Shown here one piece after another: positions 36,384 through 44,523 of a stretch of 64,000 nt of DNA. The number at the start of each line of letters is the position of its first letter. Position 1 is the stretch's first letter. The notes under the pieces are model-generated. The model did no database searches. It saw nothing but the letters and a program-made list of their open reading frames with translations, and had not been told where the DNA came from. This DNA comes from Dyella mobilis (GTDB lineage: Bacteria; Pseudomonadota; Gammaproteobacteria; Xanthomonadales; Rhodanobacteraceae): contig NZ_JADIKF010000040.1 of NCBI RefSeq assembly GCF_016904945.1, forward strand, positions 372,001 to 436,000. The letters are read 5' to 3'. The translations under genes and the position numbers were made by a program.

Positions 36384-36422
36384 GGGGCAAGCTTGGTCTA
36401 CCTCATAGAACGAGCTTGCCCC
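36384..36422. repeat. Long inverted repeat abutting the YncE-like start codon
   Basis: GGGGCAAGCT (36384-36393) and AGCTTGCCCC (36413-36422) pair perfectly. The pairing continues inward through 36400/36406 with one G-U pair and one mismatch, leaving a 5-base loop, so nearly all 39 bases fold. The last base touches the ATG at 36423, and there is no Shine-Dalgarno sequence in between. Confidence 0.8.
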
Positions 36423-37457
36423 ATGCATCGCCCCTTGTTCGTCGCTCTGCTTGCTTCATTGACGGCCATGGCCGCTACATCGTCCATGGCCGCCGATGCC
36501 CCCGTACCCGCCGGTTTGAAGGTCATCCATCAGCTGCACCTGGGTGGCCCCGGCGGTTGGGACTACCTCAGTTTCGACGCCCAGCGCCGGCATCTTTTTG
36601 TCAGCCGCGGCGATCGCGTGCTGGCGGTCGACGTGGATGCCGATAAGCAGGTAGGCACCATTCCCGGCACCAGCGGCGTGCATGGCATCGCCATTGCACA
36701 GGATCTGCACCGTGGCTTCACCAGCAACGGCAAGGCCAATAGCGTCACGGTGTTCGACCTGGACACCCTCAAGACCGTGGCGACGATCGCCGGAACGGGC
36801 CAGAAACCCGATGCCATCGTGTACGACCCGGCATCGCATCACGTCTTTACCCTCAACGGCAAAAGCGGCACCGCAAGCGTGATCGATCCGGCCAAGAATG
36901 CGGTGATCGGGACCATTGCCCTGCCCGGCAAGCCGGAATTCGCCGTGGCCGACGGCAGCGGCCACCTTTACGTCAACATCGAAGACAAATCCGAGTTGAC
37001 CCAGATCGATAGCCGCACCAACAAAGTGCTCAACACCTGGTCGCTGGCACCTTGCGAATCGCCGAGCGGCCTCGCCATGGATGTCGTGCACAAGCGCCTG
37101 TTCTCGGTGTGCGACAACCGCACGATGACGGTGCTCGATGCGGTTGACGGTCACCGCGTGGCAACGGTTGCCATCGGCGATGGCCCGGATGCCGTGACCT
37201 TCGATCCGGCGCAAGGCATGGTCTATAGCTCCAACGGCGAAAGCGGCACGCTGACCGTCGTCCATCAGGACGATCCCGACCATTACAGCGTGGTCGCCAC
37301 CGTGCCGACCCAGGTCAGCGCGCGCACGCATGCGCTGGACCCGCAGAAGCACCTCATCTATCTGTCGGCAGCGCAGCCGGGCAGCGGCAAGGATGCACGC
37401 GGGCACCAAAAGCTGGTACCGGACAGCTTCGCCATTCTCACCGTCGGCAAGCCCTGA
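36423..37457 (+). CDS. Secreted YncE-like beta-propeller protein
   Basis: The 344-aa protein starts with a signal peptide (MHRPLFVALLASLTAMAA, ending SSMAA) and has repeated blade motifs of the YVTN/YncE type, for example HLFVSRGDRVLAVDVDADK, RGFTSNGKANSVTVFDLD and HVFTLNGKSGTASVIDP. Seven blades fit the length. Related proteins are periplasmic scaffolds; E. coli YncE binds DNA and is iron regulated. The start is set by the signal peptide, since no ribosome-binding site is visible and a hairpin precedes the ATG. Confidence 0.88.
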   Translation: MHRPLFVALLASLTAMAATSSMAADAPVPAGLKVIHQLHLGGPGGWDYLSFDAQRRHLFVSRGDRVLAVDVDADKQVGTIPGTSGVHGIAIAQDLHRGFTSNGKANSVTVFDLDTLKTVATIAGTGQKPDAIVYDPASHHVFTLNGKSGTASVIDPAKNAVIGTIALPGKPEFAVADGSGHLYVNIEDKSELTQIDSRTNKVLNTWSLAPCESPSGLAMDVVHKRLFSVCDNRTMTVLDAVDGHRVATVAIGDGPDAVTFDPAQGMVYSSNGESGTLTVVHQDDPDHYSVVATVPTQVSARTHALDPQKHLIYLSAAQPGSGKDARGHQKLVPDSFAILTVGKP

Positions 37458-37471
37458 GTTCGGGACGTGCG

Positions 37472-37496
37472 GCGGATGGCGTTGCTCGCCATCCGC
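37472..37496. terminator. Shared hairpin between convergent genes
   Basis: GCGGATGGCG (37472-37481) pairs perfectly with CGCCATCCGC (37487-37496), loop of 5 bases, between the YncE-like stop and the histidine kinase stop. T runs are poor on both sides, so this is a terminator-like element by position. Confidence 0.6.
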
Positions 37497-37502
37497 TCTC
37501 GT

Positions 37503-38933
37503 TCACACCGTTCCTTGCGACACCGCAGGCGCTTCAGCCGTTCCTGACAAGGGAATCACCACGCGCACGCGCAAGCCGCGCCCCGATGGCGCATCCAGCA
37601 ATTCGATGCGTGCGCCATGCAGTTGCGCTGCACGTTGCACGATGGACAAACCCAGGCCATAGCCGTCGCCGCTGCTGCTCGCTTCGCGATGAAAGCGAGC
37701 AAAAACACTGGCGCGACGCTCAGCCGGAATGCCCGGACCATTATCGGTCACGTCGATGACCGCATTGTCGCCGTAACGCTCCAGCGACAATTGCACCTGG
37801 CCGCGGGCCGGCACGTGATGCATCGCGTTTTCGATCAGGTTGCGCAGCAAGGCGGCGAGTGCCGCTTCATAGCCTTGCAGCTTCAGCACGCCGTCGTGTT
37901 CGAGAAACGCGAAATCCACGCCGCTTTCACCCAGCAGCGGCGCCAGCTCGTCGATCACGTTCATGGCGATCTCGATGAGATCCACTTCGCCGCGCTGGCC
38001 CGACGCTGCACCCGCCTCCAACCGCGCCAGGGCCAATAACTGTTCGATGCGGCGCGCCAGCCGCGCCAACCCTTGCTGTGCGCTGGACAACGCAGACCGC
38101 GTGCCGGCCGGCAACTCGCCGGAAGTGGCGGTATCCAGGTGGATCATGGTCGATGCCAGCGGAGTGCGCAGTTCGTGCGCCACGTCGGCGCTGAAGCGCC
38201 GTTCACGCTCGAGTGCGTCTTCCAGGCGCTCCAATTGCGAGTTCAAGGCATCTACGACTGGCAGCAGTTCCAGCGGTGCGTGTTCCAGCTGTATCGGCTG
38301 GCGGCTGCCCGGCGCGCGTGATGCCAATGCCTGGGTCAACCGTTGCAGCGGACGCAACCCGCGCCCTACCGCCCACCCGACCAACAAGGCGAGCAACGGC
38401 AAACCGATCAACTGCGTAAGCCCGAGGTCCACGGACAATGCATGCGTGATGTCGCGGCGGCTGTCATCGCGTTCGCCCATGCGGATGACGACACCGTGGG
38501 CATCATCGACCAGGGTGAAGACGCGCCAGCCGTAGCCTTCGAAAAAATAATTCTCGAAGCCGGAAATCAGCGTGTGCGGCAGCGGCAATTGAGCGAAATT
38601 CGCCGTGGTCAGATGCATCTGGCCACGCATGTCGATCACCTGATAACCCACTTCCGCCTCATACGTGCGGGTATGCAACAACTGCTCTTCCGCGGCGCGG
38701 CCGATGATCGGCACGATCAATGGCCCTTGCCCCGGTTTGTGCAGCGCGTCCACGTCGCCGTTCTGGATCAGCACGTCCAGTGTGCGCGCGGACTGGGCAA
38801 GACGGCCGTCCAGCAGTTCGCGAGTTTCCTTCAGGGTGCTTCGATAGCTGTACAAGCCCAGCGGCAACAGCACCGCAACCAGCACCGCAATGATCATCCA
38901 GCGCAGGCGGCCGCGCAGGCTCAGCGGACTCAC
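37503..38933 (-). CDS. Sensor histidine kinase (QseC/PmrB type)
   Basis: The 476-aa protein has membrane segments at about 12-29 and 172-190 flanking a periplasmic domain, then the dimerisation box ADVAHELRTPLAS with phospho-accepting His253, N box NLIENAMHHV, and ATP-binding motifs DNGPGIP and GYGLGLSIVQR. It starts with GTG overlapping the response-regulator stop (GTGA), so the two form one operon. The signal is unknown; PmrB/QseC relatives sense cations, acid or cationic peptides. Confidence 0.94.
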   Translation of the reverse strand: MSPLSLRGRLRWMIIAVLVAVLLPLGLYSYRSTLKETRELLDGRLAQSARTLDVLIQNGDVDALHKPGQGPLIVPIIGRAAEEQLLHTRTYEAEVGYQVIDMRGQMHLTTANFAQLPLPHTLISGFENYFFEGYGWRVFTLVDDAHGVVIRMGERDDSRRDITHALSVDLGLTQLIGLPLLALLVGWAVGRGLRPLQRLTQALASRAPGSRQPIQLEHAPLELLPVVDALNSQLERLEDALERERRFSADVAHELRTPLASTMIHLDTATSGELPAGTRSALSSAQQGLARLARRIEQLLALARLEAGAASGQRGEVDLIEIAMNVIDELAPLLGESGVDFAFLEHDGVLKLQGYEAALAALLRNLIENAMHHVPARGQVQLSLERYGDNAVIDVTDNGPGIPAERRASVFARFHREASSSGDGYGLGLSIVQRAAQLHGARIELLDAPSGRGLRVRVVIPLSGTAEAPAVSQGTV

Positions 38934-39595
38934 GTCGGGTCCCTGGGGATCATGTAGCCCACGCCGCGGATGGTGCGGATGGCGTCGAAGCTGAGCTTGC
39001 GGCGCAAGGCGTGGATCTGCACTTCCAGCGCACTGCTGCCGACCGAGTTGTCCAGGCCATACAACGAATTTTCCAGATGCTCGCGGCGCACGATCCGGCC
39101 TGCACGTTCCATCAGGATGCGCAGCAACGAAAATTCGCGGCGGGTCAGTTCCACCCGCTTGCCACGGTATTCCGCTTCGGAAGTGCCGATGTCCAGGCTG
39201 ATCACCCCGACGTCGATGCGGTTGGCGGCGAGTCCTTGCGCGCGCCGCGTCAGCGAGCGGATGCGTGCGCCGAGTTCATCGACGTGAAACGGCTTTACCA
39301 GGTAGTCGTCGGCCCCCGCATCCAGTCCGCGTACGCGCGCTTCCAACGCATCGCGCGCGGTCATCACGATCACTGGGGTATTGACGTGGGCGCGGCGCGC
39401 CTCGGCCAGCACTTCCAGGCCGTCCTTGCCAGGCAGCCCCAGATCCAGCAGCACCAGATCCGCGGTCTGGTCGCGCAAGGCGAGCAAGGCTTCGCGCCCG
39501 TCGCGCAGCCAGGTCACCGCGTAGGAAAGCTGCTCCAGCGCATGCTTGATGGCCGTTCCCAGTTGCAGGTCGTCTTCGACCAGGATGATGTGCAT
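38930..39595 (-). CDS. OmpR-family response regulator (QseB/PmrA type)
   Basis: The ATG at 39595 gives 221 aa starting MHIILVEDDLQLG. The receiver domain has acidic residues 7-9, phospho-acceptor Asp51 in LVLLDLGLPGKDG, a Thr in VMTARD and Lys in LVKPF. The C-terminal winged helix reads RRVELTRREFSLLRILME..VQIHALRRKL. It is the first gene of the pair with the kinase. Targets are unknown. Confidence 0.94.
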   Translation of the reverse strand: MHIILVEDDLQLGTAIKHALEQLSYAVTWLRDGREALLALRDQTADLVLLDLGLPGKDGLEVLAEARRAHVNTPVIVMTARDALEARVRGLDAGADDYLVKPFHVDELGARIRSLTRRAQGLAANRIDVGVISLDIGTSEAEYRGKRVELTRREFSLLRILMERAGRIVRREHLENSLYGLDNSVGSSALEVQIHALRRKLSFDAIRTIRGVGYMIPRDPT

Positions 39596-39756
39596 GACTC
39601 GAATTACCTTCGCCCGGCGAGGTTGGAACCTGGCGCCCCAACGGATCATTGTGCAGAGATTAGCTTAGGGGGGTCTTACGGAGGCACCGTTCGCAGCCAT
39701 ACGCGCGCTCTTTTAGACTGGGCTATCGGCTCCGGCCACTCTTTGCGAGACCCCTC

Positions 39757-40725
39757 ATGAAAGCGCTTCAGTTCAGCCGCCACGGCGATCCCGACGTATT
39801 GGAATACCTCGACGTAGCCACGCCCGAGATCGGCGAAGGCATGGCGTTGGTGAGAATCCACGCCGCATCGATCAACCCCAGCGACGTGAAGAACGTGGCC
39901 GGCCATTTCTCGCACACGACGCTGCCACGCATACCCGGACGGGATTTCAGCGGTGTGGTGGAACGCGGGCCGGCTGCCTGGCTGGGGGCGGAGGTATGGG
40001 GCACCGGCGGCGACATCGGCTTCACGCTCGACGGCACGCACGCGCAATACATCCGAGTGCCGGTTGCCGCGCTGGTGCACAAACCCGCGTCACTGACGCA
40101 TGAGCAGGCGTCTGCGGTCGGCGTGAATTTCGCGGTGGCCTGGCTGGGCGCGATCACTTACGCGCAGCTGCGTCAAGGCGAAACCATCGCGGTCATCGGT
40201 GCCGGGGGTGGCGTCGGCGGCGCAGTCACCCAGATCGCCCGATCGCTGGGTTGCCGCATCATTGCCGTCGACCGGTCTCCACTGGACTCCGACTCGCCTG
40301 CCGGCAAGCGCATCGATGACTACGTGCCTTTCGATGAGAACAGCGTCGCGGGCGTACGTGGCGTGGAAGGCCTTGCCCAGGGCGTGGACGTGGTTTACGA
40401 CTGCGTCGGCGGCGTCGCTTTCGACACCGCATTGGGGCTGGTGAAAAGACGCGGCCGCGTGGTGGAGATCAGCGCCACCGGCCGTCGCCGCGTGGAGTTC
40501 GATCTGATCGATTTCTACCACAACGAAACCCAGTTACTGGGGGCGGACAGCGCCAAGCTGGGGGTTGTCCAGTCCGCGCCATTGATGCTGGCCATCGCCG
40601 AAGGCTTCGACCACGGCAAGCTCGAGCCGCCGGTCATCGCCCACCGCTACGCGCTTGCGCAGGGCCGGGAGGCTTATGCTGCCGTTGCCCGCGGAACGCG
40701 CGGCAGGGTTGTCGTCATACCTTGA
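39757..40725 (+). CDS. NAD(P)H quinone reductase-like medium-chain dehydrogenase
   Basis: The 322-aa protein is an MDR-family enzyme: VRIHAASINPSDVKNVAG (about 33-50), IPGRDFSGVVERG and the nucleotide-binding loop GAGGGVGGAVTQIARSLG (about 149-166). It lacks the zinc-binding cysteine cluster, so it belongs with quinone oxidoreductases rather than alcohol dehydrogenases. Substrate is unknown. It is divergent from the response regulator gene and convergent with the small AT-hook-like gene (3-bp gap). Confidence 0.88.
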   Translation: MKALQFSRHGDPDVLEYLDVATPEIGEGMALVRIHAASINPSDVKNVAGHFSHTTLPRIPGRDFSGVVERGPAAWLGAEVWGTGGDIGFTLDGTHAQYIRVPVAALVHKPASLTHEQASAVGVNFAVAWLGAITYAQLRQGETIAVIGAGGGVGGAVTQIARSLGCRIIAVDRSPLDSDSPAGKRIDDYVPFDENSVAGVRGVEGLAQGVDVVYDCVGGVAFDTALGLVKRRGRVVEISATGRRRVEFDLIDFYHNETQLLGADSAKLGVVQSAPLMLAIAEGFDHGKLEPPVIAHRYALAQGREAYAAVARGTRGRVVVIP

Positions 40726-40728
40726 CGG

Positions 40729-41022
40729 CTAGCCTTCGCTGAGGGCCTTGGGCTTGCGCCCCCGGCGCGGCTTGGCTTCCGTCTGCGCGATCAGGCTCTG
40801 CAGGTAGGCGATCCCCTCTTCTTCCGGAAAGAAGGCAACCACGTCCGCCACGGTCAGATTGTGACGCTGGCGGAGCGCCAGGAACTCTTCCTTGGCCCGC
40901 TCCATGGCAGACAAGGCGGCCTCTTTCTTGGACGGCTTCTTCTCCGTCCGCTGTTCGATCTGTTTGTCGAGGGCCGAGAGTTCTTCCTGGAACCGGCGGA
41001 ATGCGTCTTTAGGGAGGGTCAT
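40729..41022 (-). CDS. Small coiled-coil protein with AT-hook-like tail
   Basis: The 97-aa protein begins MTLPKDAFRRFQEELSALDKQIE and has a charged coiled coil (about 8-50), a short helical domain (NLTVADVVAFFPEEEGIAYL) and a basic end PRRGRKPKALSEG. RGRKP is close to the GRP core of AT hooks. The layout (oligomerising helix then DNA-binding tail) resembles H-NS-like xenogeneic silencers, but the typical H-NS TWTGRG motif is absent. The start at 41037 is an alternative; neither has a good ribosome-binding site. Confidence 0.65.
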   Translation of the reverse strand: MTLPKDAFRRFQEELSALDKQIEQRTEKKPSKKEAALSAMERAKEEFLALRQRHNLTVADVVAFFPEEEGIAYLQSLIAQTEAKPRRGRKPKALSEG

Positions 41023-41316
41023 GGCGACTGGGGGCATTGCGGGAACGACGATTATCTCACGTGAAGCAAGGGCTTAGCTCTCGCCGCCCGCTACCGGGCC
41101 GTGGCCGCCATCGGGCTTCACCTTTTGCGCCGCGACGGCGCGTATGATCAAGTGCCTCCGGGAGCCTCGGCCGTTTGGCGATCTGCCGCGCCAAATCCGC
41201 TTCCGCCCGGATGGCACAGTCTAAGCTTTACTGACGCTACCTGTACGTCTTTTGCCGGATGTCATACCGCTCATGGACGGCTGAAGTGCGGCCATCTCGG
41301 ACCGGGAGCTGCGGCG

Positions 41317-42966
41317 ATGGTGAAGTCAATCCTAGATAGCAAATGGTTGCGGCCACTGGCGGTGTTTGTCCTGTACACCGCAGCGTACGAACTGCTTCGA
41401 CCTTATTCGAACGGCATCTGGTCGCTGACCTGCGGGCTGCGATTGAGCTGCCTGTTGCTGCTGCCGTACCGCTATTGGCCGGTGCTGGTCGGCGCGGAAA
41501 TCATGCCGCTGATCGATGGCAACTATCCGTATCGGAATTCGTTTGGTCCAACCTGGACCCTGCTCAATTCCATCCCCTCCATTCTTTACGTCATGCCGGT
41601 GGTCTGGTGGTGTCGGGAAAGGCTTTCGCTCGTTCCCAGCAAGCGCCGGGTCAACGTCAATATCTTGCTGCTGTGCGCGGCGCTTGCATCCGCGGTCTGG
41701 GCCCTCACCACCTTCGCCGTGATGGCCACCAACGCCGCTGCCGCGCTGCCTTCTGCGCAGATCGGCGGACTGGAAATCGTGCAGATATTTCTTGGACGCT
41801 ACGCCGGCATCCTGACCATCCTGCCGCTGGCGTTGACTATCAAGCTGCAAAGGCCGATGCCGCTATCTGCGCATTTGGCGCAATGGGCCAGGAGCAGGCT
41901 GACGCTGGAATTAGTGGTGCTACTGCTCCCTGCGCTTGCCGTGCTCGCCTGGCTCAATCACCGCGCATCGCCCGATGCGCAGCAGGTCATCCGCATGGCC
42001 ACGTTCCTGCCTGCGGCGTGGCTCACCATGAAGCACGGCTGGCGTGCGGCGGCCTTTGGCATAGCTGCTGCGATGGTCTGCAACTTCCTCAGCCTGGAGT
42101 CTCATCCCGGCGCCCTTGACGTGGCCGGGGCGCAGGCCTTCATCGCATTTTCTTCCACTTGCCTGTTCGTGCTGGGAGCGCACATCTCCACCCAGAACGC
42201 CGTCGAAGAACAAGAACGTCTGGATGCCAAGGCAGCCATGAAGCTTGCGCAGCAGGGTTTGTATCTTTGTGAAATGCGCATGCGCCAAACGGCTCAGTCG
42301 CTGGAGCATTTGAGCGGCACGATGCAGTTGACGCAAACCCGGCTGTTGAACCGCTTCAAGCACATTCTTCCATTGGCCGAGGGCCAGAGCTATTACCGGC
42401 AGACGGCGACGACCCAGCACCAGATGTACCGGCTGGCGGAATCCATGCACCCCACCGCATGGCGCGAGCGCGGCCTGCCTGCCGCCCTGCGCGAAACGAT
42501 CGCGCGACCGCTGGATGAAGCCGGCATAGTCTATCGATTCGCCCTGAAAGGCCGCGGTCTGAGCCAGCTGTCGCCAGGCGTCCACGCGACCATTTATCGG
42601 TTGGCCTGCGAAGCGGTGGTGTACGCGAGCGAGCAGCGGCATTGGTCCAGCATTACCGCCACGCTGCGCGGCGGCTTCGCGGGCAATCAACGCTGGGCCG
42701 TGCTGCGCATCGAGGGTATCGCCGAAGGCGACGTTGCCGAAGAACTCCCAATCCCCAAACACGAGAATGTTTCCTTGGCCGCCAAGCTGGGAACGACCGG
42801 GCTGGGCATTGCCGCCATGCGCGATCTCGCCCGCCTTTATGACGGCGAGCTTCACGTCAAGCGATCCGCGGATGCGCTGCAGATCACCGCATTGATCCAC
42901 AACTCGACCCGTGAAGTGCGGGAGTCGCAAAACGCTTCCCCCGCACTGGAGCTCTATCTAAGCTGA
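41317..42966 (+). CDS. MASE1 membrane sensor with degenerate HPK7-like kinase domain
   Basis: The ATG at 41317 follows GGGAG (41304-41308); 549 aa. About eight membrane segments in residues 10-290 match MASE1 (LAVFVLYTAAYELLRPY; GLRLSCLLLLPYRYWPVLVG). After a short coiled coil (about 297-335) comes a part resembling UhpB/NarX-type kinases (LPAALRETIARPLDEAGIVYRF; TIYRLACEAVVYASEQRHW; GLGIAAMRDLARLYDGEL). No phospho-accepting ELHD-type box is visible, and the N box lacks its Asn. It may be a pseudokinase or a divergent sensor. The gap upstream (41023-41316) holds no other gene that I can see. Confidence 0.8.
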   Translation: MVKSILDSKWLRPLAVFVLYTAAYELLRPYSNGIWSLTCGLRLSCLLLLPYRYWPVLVGAEIMPLIDGNYPYRNSFGPTWTLLNSIPSILYVMPVVWWCRERLSLVPSKRRVNVNILLLCAALASAVWALTTFAVMATNAAAALPSAQIGGLEIVQIFLGRYAGILTILPLALTIKLQRPMPLSAHLAQWARSRLTLELVVLLLPALAVLAWLNHRASPDAQQVIRMATFLPAAWLTMKHGWRAAAFGIAAAMVCNFLSLESHPGALDVAGAQAFIAFSSTCLFVLGAHISTQNAVEEQERLDAKAAMKLAQQGLYLCEMRMRQTAQSLEHLSGTMQLTQTRLLNRFKHILPLAEGQSYYRQTATTQHQMYRLAESMHPTAWRERGLPAALRETIARPLDEAGIVYRFALKGRGLSQLSPGVHATIYRLACEAVVYASEQRHWSSITATLRGGFAGNQRWAVLRIEGIAEGDVAEELPIPKHENVSLAAKLGTTGLGIAAMRDLARLYDGELHVKRSADALQITALIHNSTREVRESQNASPALELYLS

Positions 42967-42979
42967 GCAACGCCTCCGA

Positions 42980-43606
42980 TCAACGGCCGTTCTTTGAAAT
43001 GACCTGACCCGTGCAATCAAAATTGGTGCAGGGACTATTGCTGTTGGTGACAACCTGACCCGTGCAGTCAAAATTGGTGCAGGGACTGTCGCTGTTGGTG
43101 ACAACCTGACCCGTACAATCAAAATTGGTGCAGGGACTATCGCTGTTGGTGACAACCTGACCCGTGCAATCGAAGTTCGTGCACGGACTCGTTTCAGCCA
43201 CCTGCAAATTCAGCGAGCCGTCGCTGGCGGGCGATGCAACAATTTGCGTGGCACCATCGTCATAAACGGTCTGTGCACTCGCGGCCTTTGGGCTTGCGGA
43301 CGAAGACGTCGTGACGTGCCCGGCATCGATGCCCACGGGCAATACCAACACCACGTGATTGGCGACGGCCACGGCTCCACGTACCGTTCCATTCAAATCG
43401 TTGACCTGCACGTAACGAATGCCATCGCGAACGAACACGTAGACGTGATAGTGCGGGCTCGCGCTGACATCTTGTGCATTCGGCCAGGCTTGTCCCAAAC
43501 CCGTCGAAGGCGGCTGGCTCGCCGAGGCGGATACGGCCAAAAGGCCGGCAACGAATGCGGCGACGATCGCTTTGCGCGAAACCATTTCATTTGATTTGCG
43601 GAACAT
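42980..43606 (-). CDS. Secreted protein with four 17-residue cysteine repeats
   Basis: The ATG at 43606 follows GAGGGGG and gives 208 aa. After a signal peptide (ending SASAS) comes a beta-rich domain (HYHVYVFVRDGIRYVQVNDL; VANHVVLVLPVGIDAGHV), a Ser/Ala linker, and then four tandem copies of SPCTNFDCTGQVVTNSD, each with two cysteines. I do not recognise a family. The eight cysteines could form disulfides or bind metal. It is convergent with the MASE1 gene (13-bp gap). The long AT-rich gap lies upstream. Confidence 0.85.
   Translation of the reverse strand: MFRKSNEMVSRKAIVAAFVAGLLAVSASASQPPSTGLGQAWPNAQDVSASPHYHVYVFVRDGIRYVQVNDLNGTVRGAVAVANHVVLVLPVGIDAGHVTTSSSASPKAASAQTVYDDGATQIVASPASDGSLNLQVAETSPCTNFDCTGQVVTNSDSPCTNFDCTGQVVTNSDSPCTNFDCTGQVVTNSNSPCTNFDCTGQVISKNGR
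43002..43190. repeat. Tandem 51-bp repeat, four copies, in coding DNA
   Basis: Copies begin at 43002, 43053, 43104 and 43155. The first three differ at only a few bases; the fourth is clearly diverged in its second half. The period is a multiple of three, so copy number can change without frameshift. It encodes the cysteine repeats of the overlapping gene. Confidence 0.95.
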
Positions 43607-44033
43607 AAAACCCCCTCTTTGCTGGGTTGCGGCACCAAGTGCCGCCCGGAATGTAGCATCGAGGAATGTGTCGATAATGCATAAGCATTCGCACTTGCAA
43701 AATCCCGATTGAAGGCCTTTCTGAAGAAAATCAGGCCTCCTTCGCAAGCCAATCAGGCCTTGCGCGGCGGCGATTTATCGAAAAATCGTGCACTGGATTC
43801 ATGCACCTGGGTAAACGCATTCGATGGTTTGCGATATTCGCTGGTCAGCGCTGGCGTTTTCGAATCGCGCCTAAATCGCACCGTTGATTTAAGACATTAT
43901 CGAAATGCCGGATGCGAAAATATTTACCGACAAAACTAAATGTCGCGTTCATTAAATGAGACCACGTTCATTGCAATCACCCGGCAAATCTTTATAACCT
44001 ACACATCCAAGCACACCGATATCAGGATTCTTC
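43607..44033. other. AT-rich non-coding gap upstream of the H-NS gene
   Basis: These 427 bp are visibly richer in A and T than the flanking genes and hold no credible gene. AATCAGGCCT is repeated directly at 43729-43738 and 43751-43760. The right end carries a promoter for the H-NS gene. An AT-rich leader is a typical H-NS target, so autoregulation is plausible. The left end should hold the promoter of the cysteine-repeat gene. Confidence 0.7.
43971..43998 (+). promoter_or_regulatory. Promoter of the H-NS gene
   Basis: TTGCAA (43971-43976) and TATAAC (43993-43998) are separated by 16 bp, about 36 bp before the ATG at 44034. It is one of the best sigma-70-like matches in the window. Confidence 0.65.
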
Positions 44034-44435
44034 ATGCCGATCGATCTAAAATCCCTTTCTCCCAAAGAACTCAAGTCGCTCATCGCGAACGCCGAATCGC
44101 AGATGCAGGAAGCGAGGGCCGGTCAGGTCCAGGAAGTCAGGAAGAAGATCGACGCGCTGCTCAGCAATGCCGGGCTTACCCTTGCCGATGTGTATCCGGT
44201 CCGCGGCAGCAAAACCGGCAAGCGCGGTACCGTTGCTCCCAAATACCGTAATCCGGAAGACCCCAGCCAAACGTGGACGGGCCGTGGCAAGCGCCCGCTG
44301 TGGTTTGCCGCAGCCATCAAGAAGCGCGGTGTCACCGCTGAAAGCCTGCTGATCGAAGGCGCCGAAAAGGCGAAGGCAGCGCCGGCGAGGAAGTCCGCCA
44401 AGAAGGCCACGCGCAAGCGGGTCAAGCGCCGCTGA
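44034..44435 (+). CDS. H-NS family nucleoid protein
   Basis: The 133-aa protein has an N-terminal coiled oligomerisation part (MPIDLKSLSPKELKSLIANA..QVQEVRKKIDALLSNAG) and the H-NS DNA-binding signature KYRNPEDPSQTWTGRGKRPLWF (written here at about 74-95 with key TWTGRGKRP), followed by a Lys/Ala-rich basic tail. It is of the Xanthomonadales/Burkholderia type rather than the enteric type. It is preceded by AGGA and a good promoter and followed by a strong terminator, so it is monocistronic. Role: binding and silencing of AT-rich DNA. Confidence 0.94.
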   Translation: MPIDLKSLSPKELKSLIANAESQMQEARAGQVQEVRKKIDALLSNAGLTLADVYPVRGSKTGKRGTVAPKYRNPEDPSQTWTGRGKRPLWFAAAIKKRGVTAESLLIEGAEKAKAAPARKSAKKATRKRVKRR

Positions 44436-44460
44436 AAGCGGTACACCCGCAATAACGAGA

Positions 44461-44494
44461 AAGCCCCGCAGAGTCATCTTGCGGGGCTTTTTTT
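44461..44494 (+). terminator. Intrinsic terminator after the H-NS gene
   Basis: AAGCCCCGCA (44461-44470) pairs with TGCGGGGCTT (44480-44489), loop of 9 bases, followed by a run of T. It may also act weakly in reverse on trpF, whose stop lies 30 bp away. Confidence 0.93.
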
Positions 44495-44523
44495 ACGGTG
44501 ATATCGCAGATTCCTGCCGTGCC

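Noticed and set aside
43002..43205. Regularly spaced repeats that could suggest a CRISPR array
   Set aside because: The 51-bp units are contiguous with no unique spacers, stay in frame and encode a clear peptide repeat.
43709..43939. Short frame in the AT-rich gap
   Set aside because: No ribosome-binding site, no recognisable composition or domain, and it lies in the expected promoter region.
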